DNA of 64,000 nt, from the NCBI RefSeq assembly GCF_005222815.1, contig NZ_STGB01000006.1:434001-498000 (forward strand), written 5' to 3'. Numbering within the stretch: position 1 is the stretch's first letter; every line of letters begins with the position of its first letter. Of the stretch, positions 6,760 to 14,936 are shown piece by piece. This DNA is from Roseomonas sp. AR75. Lineage in GTDB: Bacteria > Pseudomonadota > Alphaproteobacteria > Acetobacterales > Acetobacteraceae. A program made the position numbers and the translations under genes. The notes beneath the pieces were generated by a model. That model searched no databases, was not told where the DNA came from, and saw only the letters and a program-made list of their open reading frames with translations.

Positions 6760-8799
6760 TCAGCCATCCCGCCCCGCCGTCACGCCCGCGGCCCGGGACA
6801 GAGCCTGGAGCGTGCGATCCACCAGCCGCGGCAGCCCCGCCACGACGTGCCGCGCCTCCGCCTCCGCGCCCTCGACGGCAGCGCGTTCCAAGGCGGTGGC
6901 GGCCTCCCGCAGGGCGGCGGCGCCGAAGGTGCCGGCGGCGGATTGCAGCGCATGGGCCTCCGCCTCGATCAGCGCGAGCGGCGGTGCCTCCTGCAGCCGG
7001 CGCAGGCGGGAGAGGGTCTCGGCGGCGAAGACCCCGATCAGGTCGGGCAGCCGCCCGGGACCCACCGCGGCACGCAACTCCTCCAGCGTGTCGCGGACCA
7101 GCAGGGCATGGGCGGGGCCGGGTTCGGCCGCAGGCGGCACCGCACGCGGCCGGGCCGGCGCCGCCCCGAGCAGGGCCGCCACGGCGCCGAGCAGCCCGGC
7201 GCGGTCCACCGGCTTGGTCAGATGCGCGTCCATCCCCGCGGCCAGGCTGCGCGCCGTATCGTCCGGCATGGCGGAGGCGGTGAGCGCCAGGATGCGCACG
7301 CGCCCCGCCGGCCCTGACAGCGCGCGGATGCGCCGCGTCGCCGCATGCCCGTCGAGCCCCGGCATCCGCACATCCATCAGGATCGCGTCATAGGAACCGC
7401 TGGCCGCGGCCTCCACGGCGCTCTCCCCGTCGCGCACCAGGTCCACGTCGTAGCCCGCCTTGCGCAGGATGGACGCGGCGACGAGCTGGCTGGCCTCGCT
7501 GTCCTCGGCCAGCAGCAGGCGGGCGAAGGGCGCCTCCCCCGCGCGACGCGTCGGCAGCGGCGCGGCGGCTGGCCGCGCGGGCTCCAGCGGCGTGTCCGCC
7601 GATGCCTCCCGCAGCGGCAGCGTGAAGCGGAAGACGCTACCGGCGCCGGGCTCGCTTTCCACCCCGATCTCGCCGCCCATCAGCCCGACCAGGCGCCGGC
7701 AGATCATCAGCCCCAGGCCCGATCCGCCATGCCGGCGCGCCGTGCCGGCATCCGCCTGCTGGAAGCGCCGGAACAGGCGGCGGCGCAGCGACGGGCTGAT
7801 CCCCGGCCCGGTGTCACGCACCGCCACATCCATCCGCCCGCCGTCGCGCGTCACGCGGACCTCGACGCTGCCGGCAGCGGTGAACCGGATGGCGTTGTCC
7901 ACCAGGTTCATCAGCACCTGCCGCAGGCGCCCCGGATCGCCCATCACCCGCGCAGGCAGCATCGCGTCCAGGCTGGCGGTCAGCCGCAGCCCCTTGTCGG
8001 CGGCCGCGGCAGCCTGCAGCGACAGCACCTCCCGCACCGGTTGCGCGGGGTCGAAGGCGATCTCTTCCAGCTCCAGCTTGCCCGCCTCGATGCGCGACAG
8101 GTCCAGCAGCTCGTTCACCGTCCAGAGCAGCGTCTCGCCCGATCGCCGGGCCGTCTCGGCATAGGCGCTCTGCTCGGCGTCGAGCGGCGTGTCCAGCAGC
8201 AGGGACAGCGTGCCGAGCACGCCGTTGAGCGGCGTGCGCACCTCATGGCTGACGAAGGCGAGGAAGTCGGACTTCTCGGCGCTCGCGCGCTCCGCGGCGC
8301 GGCGGGCGAGGGCTTCCGCGCGCTGCGCCCGGCGCGCTTCCTCCTCGGCCTTCACGCGTTCGGTGACGTCGTGCTGGATGCCCATGAAATACAGGAGCTT
8401 CCCCGCGGCGTCGTGCACCGGCGAGATATGCAGCTCGTTGACGAAGCGCCGCCCGTCGCGCCGGTAGTTGGTGAGTCGGATGTCGATGGGCCGTGCCGCC
8501 GCGATGGCCTCGCGGATCGCCCGCACATCGGCCGCCGTGGTGCCGGGGCCCTGGAGGAAGCGGCAGTTGCGGCCGAGCACCTCATCCGGCGCGTAGCCGG
8601 TGATGGCGTAGAAGGCGCTGTTGGCGAAGACGATCGGGCAGTCCGGCTGGTTCGGGTCGGAGATGACCACGCCGGTCGGGGCCGCAGCCACGGCCGTGGC
8701 GATCGCCTCCGCGAAGCGCCCGGCCTCCGCCATCGCGATGGCGCCGCCCGGCGCCGCGCGATCAGCTGTCGTAGGCGATGAGCGCTTCGAACGGGACAT
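6760..8799 (-). CDS. LOV-domain hybrid histidine kinase with receiver and Hpt domains
   Basis: 679 residues, cytoplasmic, no transmembrane segment. Domains: LOV/PAS about 28-150 with the flavin-binding motif GRNCRFLQG, photoactive Cys79; HisKA about 175-245 with phospho-accepting His185 in SHEVRTPLNG; HATPase about 285-397 (N302 in the N-box, DTGPGI, GSGLGL); receiver about 427-545 with phospho-accepting Asp476 and Lys529; and a C-terminal Hpt-like helical domain with His616 in AHALQSAAG. This predicts a blue-light-sensing His-Asp-His phosphorelay that passes phosphate to an unlinked response regulator. The start is uncertain. The 8799 ATG overlaps the end of apt by 38 bases; ATG 8733 would avoid the overlap and still keep the LOV domain whole. 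Confidence 0.92.
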   Translation of the reverse strand: MSRSKRSSPTTADRAAPGGAIAMAEAGRFAEAIATAVAAAPTGVVISDPNQPDCPIVFANSAFYAITGYAPDEVLGRNCRFLQGPGTTAADVRAIREAIAAARPIDIRLTNYRRDGRRFVNELHISPVHDAAGKLLYFMGIQHDVTERVKAEEEARRAQRAEALARRAAERASAEKSDFLAFVSHEVRTPLNGVLGTLSLLLDTPLDAEQSAYAETARRSGETLLWTVNELLDLSRIEAGKLELEEIAFDPAQPVREVLSLQAAAAADKGLRLTASLDAMLPARVMGDPGRLRQVLMNLVDNAIRFTAAGSVEVRVTRDGGRMDVAVRDTGPGISPSLRRRLFRRFQQADAGTARRHGGSGLGLMICRRLVGLMGGEIGVESEPGAGSVFRFTLPLREASADTPLEPARPAAAPLPTRRAGEAPFARLLLAEDSEASQLVAASILRKAGYDVDLVRDGESAVEAAASGSYDAILMDVRMPGLDGHAATRRIRALSGPAGRVRILALTASAMPDDTARSLAAGMDAHLTKPVDRAGLLGAVAALLGAAPARPRAVPPAAEPGPAHALLVRDTLEELRAAVGPGRLPDLIGVFAAETLSRLRRLQEAPPLALIEAEAHALQSAAGTFGAAALREAATALERAAVEGAEAEARHVVAGLPRLVDRTLQALSRAAGVTAGRDG

Positions 8800-9331
8800 C
8801 GAGGCGGTCGCGCCCCTTCAGGAAGGTCAGCTCGATCAGGCAGGCGGCGCAGGGCACCACCGCGCCGGCCTGGCGCAGCAGGGAGATGCCGGCGGACATC
8901 GTGCCGCCGGTGGCCAGCAGGTCATCCAGCACCACGACGCGCTGGCCCTTCTCCACGGCGTCCGCCTGCATCTCGATCCGGTCGGTGCCGTATTCCAGCG
9001 CGTAGTTCAGCCCGATGGTGAGCCCCGGCAGCTTGCGCGGCTTGCGCAGCATGACGAAACCCAGGCCGAGTTCGAGCGCGAGCGGCGCGGCGACCAGGAA
9101 GCCGCGGCTCTCGATGCCGGCCAGCACGTCCGGCTTGTGGGGCGCGATCTTGTCGGCCATCCGCGCCATGGCCGTGCGCCAGGCGCGCCCATGCCGCAGC
9201 AGGGTGGAGATGTCGTAGAACAGGATGCCCGGCTTCGGGAAATCCGGGATGCCGCGGATGTGGTCGCGCAGGTCGATCGCGGGGTCTGCTTCGAGCCGCG
9301 AGAAGGCGGCGGGGCTCGGCGTATCGGGCAT
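8762..9331 (-). CDS. apt: Adenine phosphoribosyltransferase
   Basis: 189 residues of the type I phosphoribosyltransferase fold. It converts adenine and PRPP to AMP and pyrophosphate in purine salvage, in the cytosol. Diagnostic parts are DLRDHIRGIPDFPKPGILFYDI near the N-terminus, the FVMLRKPRKLPG segment, and the PRPP-binding loop VVVLDDLLATGGTMSA (about residues 131-146). ATG 9331 gives a normal bacterial APRT with a short N-terminal extension. Its last 38 bases overlap the longest form of the LOV kinase gene, so the two may be cotranscribed. Upstream, the DUF2842 gene is divergent. Confidence 0.95.
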   Translation of the reverse strand: MPDTPSPAAFSRLEADPAIDLRDHIRGIPDFPKPGILFYDISTLLRHGRAWRTAMARMADKIAPHKPDVLAGIESRGFLVAAPLALELGLGFVMLRKPRKLPGLTIGLNYALEYGTDRIEMQADAVEKGQRVVVLDDLLATGGTMSAGISLLRQAGAVVPCAACLIELTFLKGRDRLDVPFEALIAYDS

Positions 9332-9510
9332 CGGCAGCGTCGCACTCGTCACTCGTGGCGGAATGCGCGCGGATCGCCCGGCGCCGCAATGCCTGCGGCG
9401 CGGCCCGACCCGATTGCCTTCCTCGCCGGACAGGCTACGCCGCCGGGGGGTGGCGCCGCAACCGGGAGCGGCCCTTGGCAGCCTGCCGGCGCCGGGCCAC
9501 ATCGCGCGCG

Positions 9511-9705
9511 ATGTCGCGCATGCTGATCGCCCTGATCGTCGGCTCCCTTGGCTTCCTGCTCTATGTCGGGACGGTGGTGTGGCTGGCCGACTGGGTGCTG
9601 GGCACCCATTGGCTGGTCGAGCTTGCCTATTTCCTCGTCGCCGGCATCGCCTGGGTCTGGCCGGCGCGCGCGCTGATGTTCTGGGCGGCGCGCGCCGGCG
9701 CATGA
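9511..9705 (+). CDS. DUF2842 family small membrane protein
   Basis: A 64-residue protein with two hydrophobic helices (IALIVGSLGFLLYVGTVVWL and LAYFLVAGIAWVWPARALMF) joined by a short polar loop containing ADWVLGTHW. This matches DUF2842, a small inner-membrane family common in alphaproteobacteria, of unknown function. ATG 9511 (MSR) and ATG 9520 are both possible starts; no strong RBS separates them. It is divergent from apt and convergent with the porin gene. Confidence 0.7.
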   Translation: MSRMLIALIVGSLGFLLYVGTVVWLADWVLGTHWLVELAYFLVAGIAWVWPARALMFWAARAGA

Positions 9706-9718
9706 GCGCGGCCGTGGA

Positions 9719-10498
9719 TCAGAATGGGCGCGAGATCGTGGCGTAGACCCGGTTGTCGCAGATCTTCTGGCCGCCGAAGCACTCGGTCTGGCTGAGATTG
9801 GTGAAGCTGAAGCCGACGGTGCCGATGAAGCCCCAGACGATCTCGCGCGAGACGGCGACCGAGCCCACCATGTAGTCGGGCGCGCCCCAGTAGCCGTCGT
9901 TCGGCCGGTTCACGCTGGCGAAGTTGCGGTCGATCCACTGGTAGCCGAGCCGGCCCGAGAGCGTGAACGCGTAGGGCAGGGCGACGTCCACGCCGCCTTC
10001 CAGGTAGAAGCCGTTGCCGGATTCGAAGTTGTAGTCGGGCGACCAGGCGAAGGTGCCGAGCAGCTTGAAGGGCGCGATCTCGTAGCTGACCTTCGCCTGC
10101 AGTTCCCACCAGTTGGGCGAGAAGCCGCCGGGCGGCTCGTCGTAGCCGGGATAGGCGAAATAGACGGCGCCAAGGTCGAACTTGGCACCGAGCGCCTGGA
10201 AGCGGTAGCCGAGGAAGCCGTCCAGCTCCTGGCGGATGTTGGTGCCGGCGAACATGGCGTTGGAGAGGAAAGCGCCGACATAGATGCCGCTCTCGTGCTC
10301 GACGTCGAGCGTGCCCTGGATCGCGGGCCGGTCGCGCGTCTGGCTGATGCCGCGGAACAGGTAGTCCGTGGCGACCAGCGGTGTTGTCGTGACGGTGAGG
10401 CCGAGGCTTTCGATGGTCTGCTGCGCCTGCGCCGCCCAGGGCGCGAGCAGGGACGCGCCAAGCAGGACGGCAGCGCCCAGGGAATGTGCAGAGGTCAT
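9719..10498 (-). CDS. TorF family putative outer-membrane porin
   Basis: 259 residues with a clear signal peptide (hydrophobic AAVLLGASLLAPWAAQAQQ, cleavage near AQA|QQ). The mature part is made of amphipathic beta-strands rich in Tyr, Phe and Gly and starts with LTVTTTPLVATDYLFRGISQT, the hallmark of the TorF/Gcw_chp family (TIGR02001). It continues with IYVGAFLSN, LDGFLGYR and YWGAPDYMVGSVAVSRE and ends in the typical outer-membrane C-terminus, ISRPF. Substrate unknown. ATG 10498 follows CGGAGAT, a good RBS, and sits exactly at the signal peptide. Two Cys in the last 25 residues (ECFGGQKIC) could form a disulfide. An AT-rich palindrome lies 72 bp upstream of the start. Confidence 0.8.
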   Translation of the reverse strand: MTSAHSLGAAVLLGASLLAPWAAQAQQTIESLGLTVTTTPLVATDYLFRGISQTRDRPAIQGTLDVEHESGIYVGAFLSNAMFAGTNIRQELDGFLGYRFQALGAKFDLGAVYFAYPGYDEPPGGFSPNWWELQAKVSYEIAPFKLLGTFAWSPDYNFESGNGFYLEGGVDVALPYAFTLSGRLGYQWIDRNFASVNRPNDGYWGAPDYMVGSVAVSREIVWGFIGTVGFSFTNLSQTECFGGQKICDNRVYATISRPF

Positions 10499-10569
10499 GC
10501 GATCTCCGGAACGTGGGTGGATAGCCACACGCGCCGTCGCAAGCTGCACGCCAGGATCGCCGTGATGGA

Positions 10570-10582
10570 GAATTATTAATTC
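10570..10582. promoter_or_regulatory. AT-rich palindrome upstream of the porin gene
   Basis: GAATTATTAATTC is a 13-bp perfect palindrome around a central T, standing out in about 70% GC surroundings. It lies between the porin start (10498) and the terminator of tRNA-Pro, so it may be part of the porin promoter or an operator. No transcription factor can be named from sequence. Confidence 0.35.
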
Positions 10583-10609
10583 GTAACCGGATCGAGTATG
10601 TCGCGAACG

Positions 10610-10642
10610 AAAAACCCCGCCAGGGAGTGATCCCTGGCGGGG
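10610..10642 (-). terminator. Rho-independent terminator of tRNA-Pro
   Basis: A perfect 12-bp stem (10615-10626 with 10631-10642), loop of four bases, followed on the minus strand by TTTTT. It begins about 20 bases after the 3' end of the tRNA gene, in the same direction. This is a textbook intrinsic terminator, and it separates the tRNA from the porin promoter region. Confidence 0.9.
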
Positions 10643-10662
10643 TTCGTGCGCCGCGCGCCGTC

Positions 10663-10739
10663 TGGTCGGAGTGAGAGGATTCGAACCTCCGGCCCCTGCG
10701 TCCCGAACACAGTGCTCTACCAGGCTGAGCTACACTCCG
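10663..10739 (-). tRNA. tRNA-Pro (anticodon CGG)
   Basis: A 77-nt cloverleaf read on the minus strand. The acceptor stem CGGAGTG pairs with CACTCCG, with discriminator A and an encoded CCA (10663-10665 on the complement). The D-arm is GCTC...GAGC, and the anticodon stem CTGTG/CGCAG surrounds loop TTCGGGA, giving anticodon CGG for proline CCG codons. The T-arm carries TTCGAAT. It is followed by an intrinsic terminator. The 5' end has no neighbouring tRNA, so it is a single-gene unit. CCG is a very frequent Pro codon in this GC-rich sequence. Confidence 0.95.
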
Positions 10740-10914
10740 GCATGGCGCCTGGCCCATGCGGGCAGGCGTCGTCGGCGGCAGCGCGGCGAGGCGGGCCGTA
10801 TAGCGAAGCGGCCGGGGCGCGGCAAGCCGGGTGCAACGCTTCGTCACGCTTCGGGCCGTTGCGCCCCCGTGAAGGCGCTGCAACCTTCGCGCGTCCCAGA
10901 GGAGGGGATGTCAT

Positions 10915-11370
10915 ATGCGCGTATGGAGACTGGCGGCCCTCGCGGCCGCGGGGTTGGGAATGGCAGGCGCCGCGATGGCGCAGGGCAACGTCATCGCCGA
11001 ACGCAAGGACGGCATGCGGGAAATGGGGCGCCACCTCGAAGCCATCAACGGCATCCTGCAGTCGCGCGGCAATCAGGCGCAGATCGCTACCGCGGCGGAT
11101 CGGATCATCGCCTTCTACAGCAACATCAATGCCCTCTATCCGGCGTCCTCGCTGACGCCGCCGGTTCCGCAGGGCCGCAGCGACGGACAGACTCGCGCCC
11201 TTGCGGCCATCGAGCCGAATCGCGCGGCATTCACGGAGTATTCGTCCGACATGGTGCGCCAGCTCACTGCCATGAAGACGGCGGCCGCGACCGGCGGCGT
11301 CACCCCGGAGATGCTCCGCGCAGCAGGCCAAGTGTGCGCAGGCTGCCACAACCAGTTCCGAGCGCGCTGA
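10915..11370 (+). CDS. Periplasmic cytochrome c556/c'-type protein
   Basis: 151 residues: a signal peptide (MRVWRLAALAAAGLGMAGAAMAQG, cleavage near AMA|QG), then a four-helix-bundle sequence beginning ERKDGMREMGRHLEAINGIL. The single heme-binding motif CAGCH (residues 141-145) lies at the C-terminus, as in class II c-type cytochromes (cytochrome c556/c'). Met33 in the first helix is a plausible sixth ligand, pointing to a low-spin c556. It is likely a periplasmic electron carrier. The b561-type cytochrome gene is next, convergent, 60 bp away; such pairs are common, though coupling here is only inferred. GAGGGGATGTCAT upstream provides a weak RBS. Confidence 0.85.
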   Translation: MRVWRLAALAAAGLGMAGAAMAQGNVIAERKDGMREMGRHLEAINGILQSRGNQAQIATAADRIIAFYSNINALYPASSLTPPVPQGRSDGQTRALAAIEPNRAAFTEYSSDMVRQLTAMKTAAATGGVTPEMLRAAGQVCAGCHNQFRAR

Positions 11371-11430
11371 ACGGCCGCCCTTTCCCTGGCCGGGCTGGGG
11401 AGAGGGCGCGCACGCCGCGCGGCCGCGCGA

Positions 11431-12126
11431 TCAGAACATCGAATCCGGCCGCAGCGTCGTGATCCACCACACGAAGCCCACCGACCCGGCGAGGAGCACG
11501 GCTGCCAGCGCCGGGCTACCCAGCCTCGGGGCGATCAGCGGCTCGCTCCGTGGCACATCGATCACGCCCGTCACCATCGGCTTGACGAGGTTTCGCCCCA
11601 GCGCGCGGTAGACGATGACGGCCAGCACGTGCAGCACAGCGAAGGCCAGCAGGAGCCAGAACAGGCGCACATGCACCGATGTCGCCGCCGCGCTCAGATT
11701 GCCGTCCACCCGGCGCGCCAGGGGGCCGGCGGACAGCACGTCGTCGTCGGCGAACAGGCCTAGCGTCGCCTGCGCCAGCAGCAGGAGCAGCAGCAGCAGG
11801 ACCATCCAGCCGCCGGCGGCATTGTGGCCGACCTCGAGCGGCGCATCGCGCCGCCGCAGATGTGCGAGGTGCCGCAGCGCCGCACCGGGCGCACGCAGGA
11901 AATGCGTGAAGCGGGCCGTCTCCGATCCCACCAGCCCCCAGGCGATCCGGAACAGCACCAGCGCCAGGATCGCGTAGCCCGAAAGGAAATGCAGGTCGAA
12001 GCGGCCGGTCTCGGCCGTCCACCAGGAAAACGGGATCAGCAGGACGATGGACCAATGGACCAGGCGGACCCAGGGGTCCCATACCTTCAGCCGGCGCACC
12101 GTGCCGGCCTGCTGCTGAACCGCCAT
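11431..12126 (-). CDS. Cytochrome b561 domain membrane protein
   Basis: 231 residues with four transmembrane helices plus a C-terminal membrane anchor (residues near SPALAAVLLAGSVGFVWWIT). Features match the Ni/Fe-hydrogenase b-type/b561 family: WDPWVRLVHWSIVLLIP with a heme-ligand His in helix 1, HFLSGYAILALVLFRIAWG in helix 2, and paired His in SVHVRLFWLLLAFAVLHVLAVI. It likely binds two b hemes and moves electrons between membrane quinol and periplasmic c-type cytochromes. The c556-like gene lies next to it. ATG 12126 (MAVQQQ) follows GGGATCAGGC; ATG 12138 is an in-frame alternative adding four residues. Confidence 0.85.
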   Translation of the reverse strand: MAVQQQAGTVRRLKVWDPWVRLVHWSIVLLIPFSWWTAETGRFDLHFLSGYAILALVLFRIAWGLVGSETARFTHFLRAPGAALRHLAHLRRRDAPLEVGHNAAGGWMVLLLLLLLLAQATLGLFADDDVLSAGPLARRVDGNLSAAATSVHVRLFWLLLAFAVLHVLAVIVYRALGRNLVKPMVTGVIDVPRSEPLIAPRLGSPALAAVLLAGSVGFVWWITTLRPDSMF

Positions 12127-12217
12127 GCCTGATCCCATCTGCTGCCGCGCGCAGTGTGGTGGGGAGGCGACGCGCCGGGCAAGTAACGGCCGGTGACGCG
12201 CCAACGCCGGAGGACGG

Positions 12218-13012
12218 ATGCGGCTGCCTGAGGTGATCGCGACGCTCGACCTGCAGCGTGGCCCGGCCCTGGCGCTGGTGGTTGCGCTCGGCCTCGCGCT
12301 GGCGGCGCGCGCGCTGCGCCGGCCGCTGCCGGTCGGGCTGGCCGGCGGCGTGGCGGTGCTCGTTGGCTGGTGGCTGACCTTCGGCCTGCTGACCGCCAGC
12401 CCGCGGCAATTGCCGGAACGCCTGCCGCTGCTCCTGCTGATGCTGCTGTTGGCGACGCTGATCCTGCTGCCTCTGGCCCTGCGGTGGCGCAGGCTTGCGC
12501 CGGTGGCCGCGCTGCTTGGCGCGCTGGCGGCGGGGTGGTGGATGGCCGGCGCGCCGCTGGTCCGCGCGGACCTGCAGCGCGCGGCGCCGGTGCTGCTGGC
12601 GGTCGCCTCGGCGACGCTGCTGCTGGCTCTGCGGATGGCGCCCCGCTGGTCCTTCCTGGCGGCGGCCGCATCGCTGTTGGCGGGCCTGCTGCTTGTGCCC
12701 CTGCCGGGGCCGCCGCCGGTGCTCGGCGCGGTGCTTGTTGCCGCCGCGCTTGGCGCCGCCTGGGTCCCGGCGCGCGGCGAGGCCGCCCCCGCTGTCGCGG
12801 CACTGCCGCTGGCAGGCGCGATCATCGGCCTGGCGGCCTTGCCGGTGATTGCGCGTGGCGTGCCCGCCGACTGGGCGGTGGCCGCGGCGCCGCTCTGCGC
12901 CGTACTGCTGGGCATCCCGCTCGGCGGATGGCTGGCGGGCCGGTCCGGCGCCGCCCTGGGCGCGATCCTGGCCGGCGGCGGCTGTGCGTTTTTCGCTTTT
13001 CTGATACGCTGA
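12218..13012 (+). CDS. Hypothetical multi-pass membrane protein
   Basis: 264 residues, extremely rich in Ala, Leu, Gly and Pro, with about eight to nine hydrophobic segments and very short loops (for example PLLLLMLLLATLILLPLAL and AAPLCAVLLGIPLGGWLAG). No motif that identifies a transport or enzyme family is seen. Start ATG 12218 is taken because the first hydrophobic stretch (GPALALVVALGLALA) follows it. It is divergent from the b561 gene and lies 62 bp upstream of the LysM protein, so a short operon with it is possible. Function unknown. Confidence 0.65.
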   Translation: MRLPEVIATLDLQRGPALALVVALGLALAARALRRPLPVGLAGGVAVLVGWWLTFGLLTASPRQLPERLPLLLLMLLLATLILLPLALRWRRLAPVAALLGALAAGWWMAGAPLVRADLQRAAPVLLAVASATLLLALRMAPRWSFLAAAASLLAGLLLVPLPGPPPVLGAVLVAAALGAAWVPARGEAAPAVAALPLAGAIIGLAALPVIARGVPADWAVAAAPLCAVLLGIPLGGWLAGRSGAALGAILAGGGCAFFAFLIR

Positions 13013-13074
13013 CGCATGATTGACTTGACTGCCGGAGTATCCCGGTGCCGGCGGAGGGGTCTGGGTCGGGAGCA

Positions 13075-14487
13075 ATGACCGCCAGCGGGCGTGCCCTCCT
13101 CATCGTGGTTGCGGTCACCGCGGGGCTCGCCGGCTTCGTGGCTTCCCGCTTCGTCGCGCTCGCGCCGCAACCCGCGCCGTCCGCAGACGTGCCCGTGGCG
13201 GTCGAACCCCGCCCGCCGGCCGCGCAGGCGAGCGCGACGCCCCGTCCCGTCGCGGCCTCGTCGCAGCCGACGGCGCCGGCCGCGCCGGAGCCGCCCCGCT
13301 TCGACGTGGTGCGCATCGGGGCGCGCGGCGGCGCCGTGGTCGCGGGCCGGGCCGCGGCCGGCGCCGAGGTCGTGCTGATGGAGGAAGGCCGCGAGATGGG
13401 TCGCGCCCGCGCCGATTCGCGCGGCGAATGGGTGATCCTGCCGCCCGACCCGCTGCCGGCGGGCACGCGCCATCTGACGCTGCTCGCCCGCCTCGGCGGC
13501 GAGGACATGCCCGGCCCCGACACCGTGGTGGTGGTGGTGCCGGAGGCGCCGGCCCTGGCCGAGGCGCCACGGCTGCCCGCCGCCCAGGCCTTGCCGCCGC
13601 CCGCGCCGGCTGCCGCGGCCGGCCCGCCCCTCGCCGTGTCCACACCGGCTGCGGTGGCGATGGCGAGCGCCCTGCCGTCCGGGCCGGGCGAGGCGGCGCT
13701 TCCGGCGTTGCCGCGCCCTGCTATCGGGCCGGCCACGCCGGCGCCGCAGCCGGCAGGGACGGCCACGCCCGCTACCCGGCCCGCCGCCTCCCCGTCCTCG
13801 GCCGATCCGCCGGCCTCACCCCCTGCCACGCCTGCCCCGCCCGTGGCCGCGGAGGCGCCGCGTGCCATCGCGAGTCCCGGACAGCCCGCCGCCCCCGCGG
13901 CGCCCGCGCGCATCGCCGCCACGGGACAGCCGCTGGTCGTGCTGCTGCCGGGGGCGCAGCCGGAGGCGCGCGTGCTGCAGGCGCCCGCACCGCGACAGGG
14001 CCTGGCGCTCGGCCAGGTGGACTACGATCAGGCGGGCGCGATCCGCTTCGCCGGCACCGCTGCGCCCGGCGCCACCGTCCGGCTCTATGTCAATGACCGC
14101 CACACCGGCGACGCCCAGGCCGATGACCAGGGCCGCTGGAGCCTGGCGCCCGGCGAGGCCATCGCGATCGGGCGGCACCGCCTGCGCGTGGACCAGGTGG
14201 CCGCCGCCGGCGCGGTCGCCGCCCGCATCGAAGTGCCCTTCCAGCGTGACCGCCTGCCCGAAAGCGAGACGGCGCATGGCCGGGTGATCGTGCAGCCCGG
14301 CCACAGCCTCTGGCGCATGGCGCGGTCGGTCTATGGCCAGGGCGTCCGCTATACCGTGATCTACGAGGCGAACCGCGAGCAGATCCGCAACCCGCACCGG
14401 ATCTTCCCGGGTCAGGTCTTCGCCATGCCCGGCATGGCGCCCGATGGCGGCGAAACGGCGCCGGCGGAATCCAGCCGGTCCAGATAG
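13075..14487 (+). CDS. LysM-domain envelope protein with Pro/Ala-rich linker
   Basis: 470 residues. Residues 1-25 form an uncleaved N-terminal anchor or signal (ALLIVVAVTAGLAGFVASR). A bacterial Ig-like repeat follows (FDVVRIGARGGAVVAGRAAAGAEVVLMEEG), repeated near the C-terminus (GAIRFAGTAAPGATVRLYVND), with a roughly 180-residue Pro/Ala linker between. A C-terminal LysM domain (VQPGHSLWRMARSVYGQG to NPHRIFPGQVFAMP) should bind peptidoglycan. This layout is common in alphaproteobacterial cell-wall proteins of unknown task. ATG 13075 is preceded by CGGGAGCA; a GTG at 13045 would add ten residues. The 3' end overlaps the opposite-strand gene at 14412 by 76 bp. Confidence 0.85.
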   Translation: MTASGRALLIVVAVTAGLAGFVASRFVALAPQPAPSADVPVAVEPRPPAAQASATPRPVAASSQPTAPAAPEPPRFDVVRIGARGGAVVAGRAAAGAEVVLMEEGREMGRARADSRGEWVILPPDPLPAGTRHLTLLARLGGEDMPGPDTVVVVVPEAPALAEAPRLPAAQALPPPAPAAAAGPPLAVSTPAAVAMASALPSGPGEAALPALPRPAIGPATPAPQPAGTATPATRPAASPSSADPPASPPATPAPPVAAEAPRAIASPGQPAAPAAPARIAATGQPLVVLLPGAQPEARVLQAPAPRQGLALGQVDYDQAGAIRFAGTAAPGATVRLYVNDRHTGDAQADDQGRWSLAPGEAIAIGRHRLRVDQVAAAGAVAARIEVPFQRDRLPESETAHGRVIVQPGHSLWRMARSVYGQGVRYTVIYEANREQIRNPHRIFPGQVFAMPGMAPDGGETAPAESSRSR

Positions 14488-14891
14488 GGATCGAGCGCGA
14501 GGGCGAAGCCGACGAGCTGCCCGACGAGGGCGGTGGCGGTGGTCGGCGCCGGCAGCGCCGTCTCCGATTCCAGCCTCAGCCGATGGTCCGGCAGCAGGCG
14601 CAGCCGCCAGCCCGGCGGCAGTTCCGACGGCAGGGTGCCGAGCGCCGCCAGCATGCCCGCCCGCAGACCGGGCGACTCCGCGGTGTAGGGGATGGCGCCG
14701 GCGACGGCCGAAAGGCGCATGCGCCCGGCATCGAGCCGCGCCTCGCAGCCGCGCCCGCGCCAGGTGAAGCGCAGCGAGGGTGTCTCCCGCGCGTGCAGGC
14801 TGCCATCCGCTTCGACCAGGAAGGGGCCGTGCGGGATGCTAAGTTCGGGCTGCCGCGCGCCCTCGCGCGCGATCTCGGCTGCGGCCTGCAT
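14412..14891 (-). CDS. Hypothetical protein, antisense to the 3' end of the LysM gene
   Basis: A 159-residue soluble protein. It has a beta-rich centre (SIPHGPFLVEADGSLHARE, SLRFTWRGRGCEARLDAG, RLLPDHRLRLESE) and a C-terminal helix (ALVGQLVGFALALDPYLDRL). The order of strands then a terminal amphipathic helix recalls CesT/YbjN-like small chaperone folds, but I cannot assign a family. It is divergent from psd (45-bp gap) and converges on the LysM gene with a 76-bp antisense overlap. Codon use in its frame looks coding across the stretch not shared with the LysM gene (14488-14891). Function unknown. Confidence 0.6.
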   Translation of the reverse strand: MQAAAEIAREGARQPELSIPHGPFLVEADGSLHARETPSLRFTWRGRGCEARLDAGRMRLSAVAGAIPYTAESPGLRAGMLAALGTLPSELPPGWRLRLLPDHRLRLESETALPAPTTATALVGQLVGFALALDPYLDRLDSAGAVSPPSGAMPGMAKT

Positions 14892-14936
14892 GCGCTCATG
14901 TTGTCCGGGAAGGGTGAAGGGACCATAACCGGGCGC

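Noticed and set aside
10499..10660. Second tRNA or small RNA in the porin upstream gap
   Set aside because: Apart from the tRNA-Pro terminator hairpin and the AT-rich palindrome no further cloverleaf or terminator is seen.
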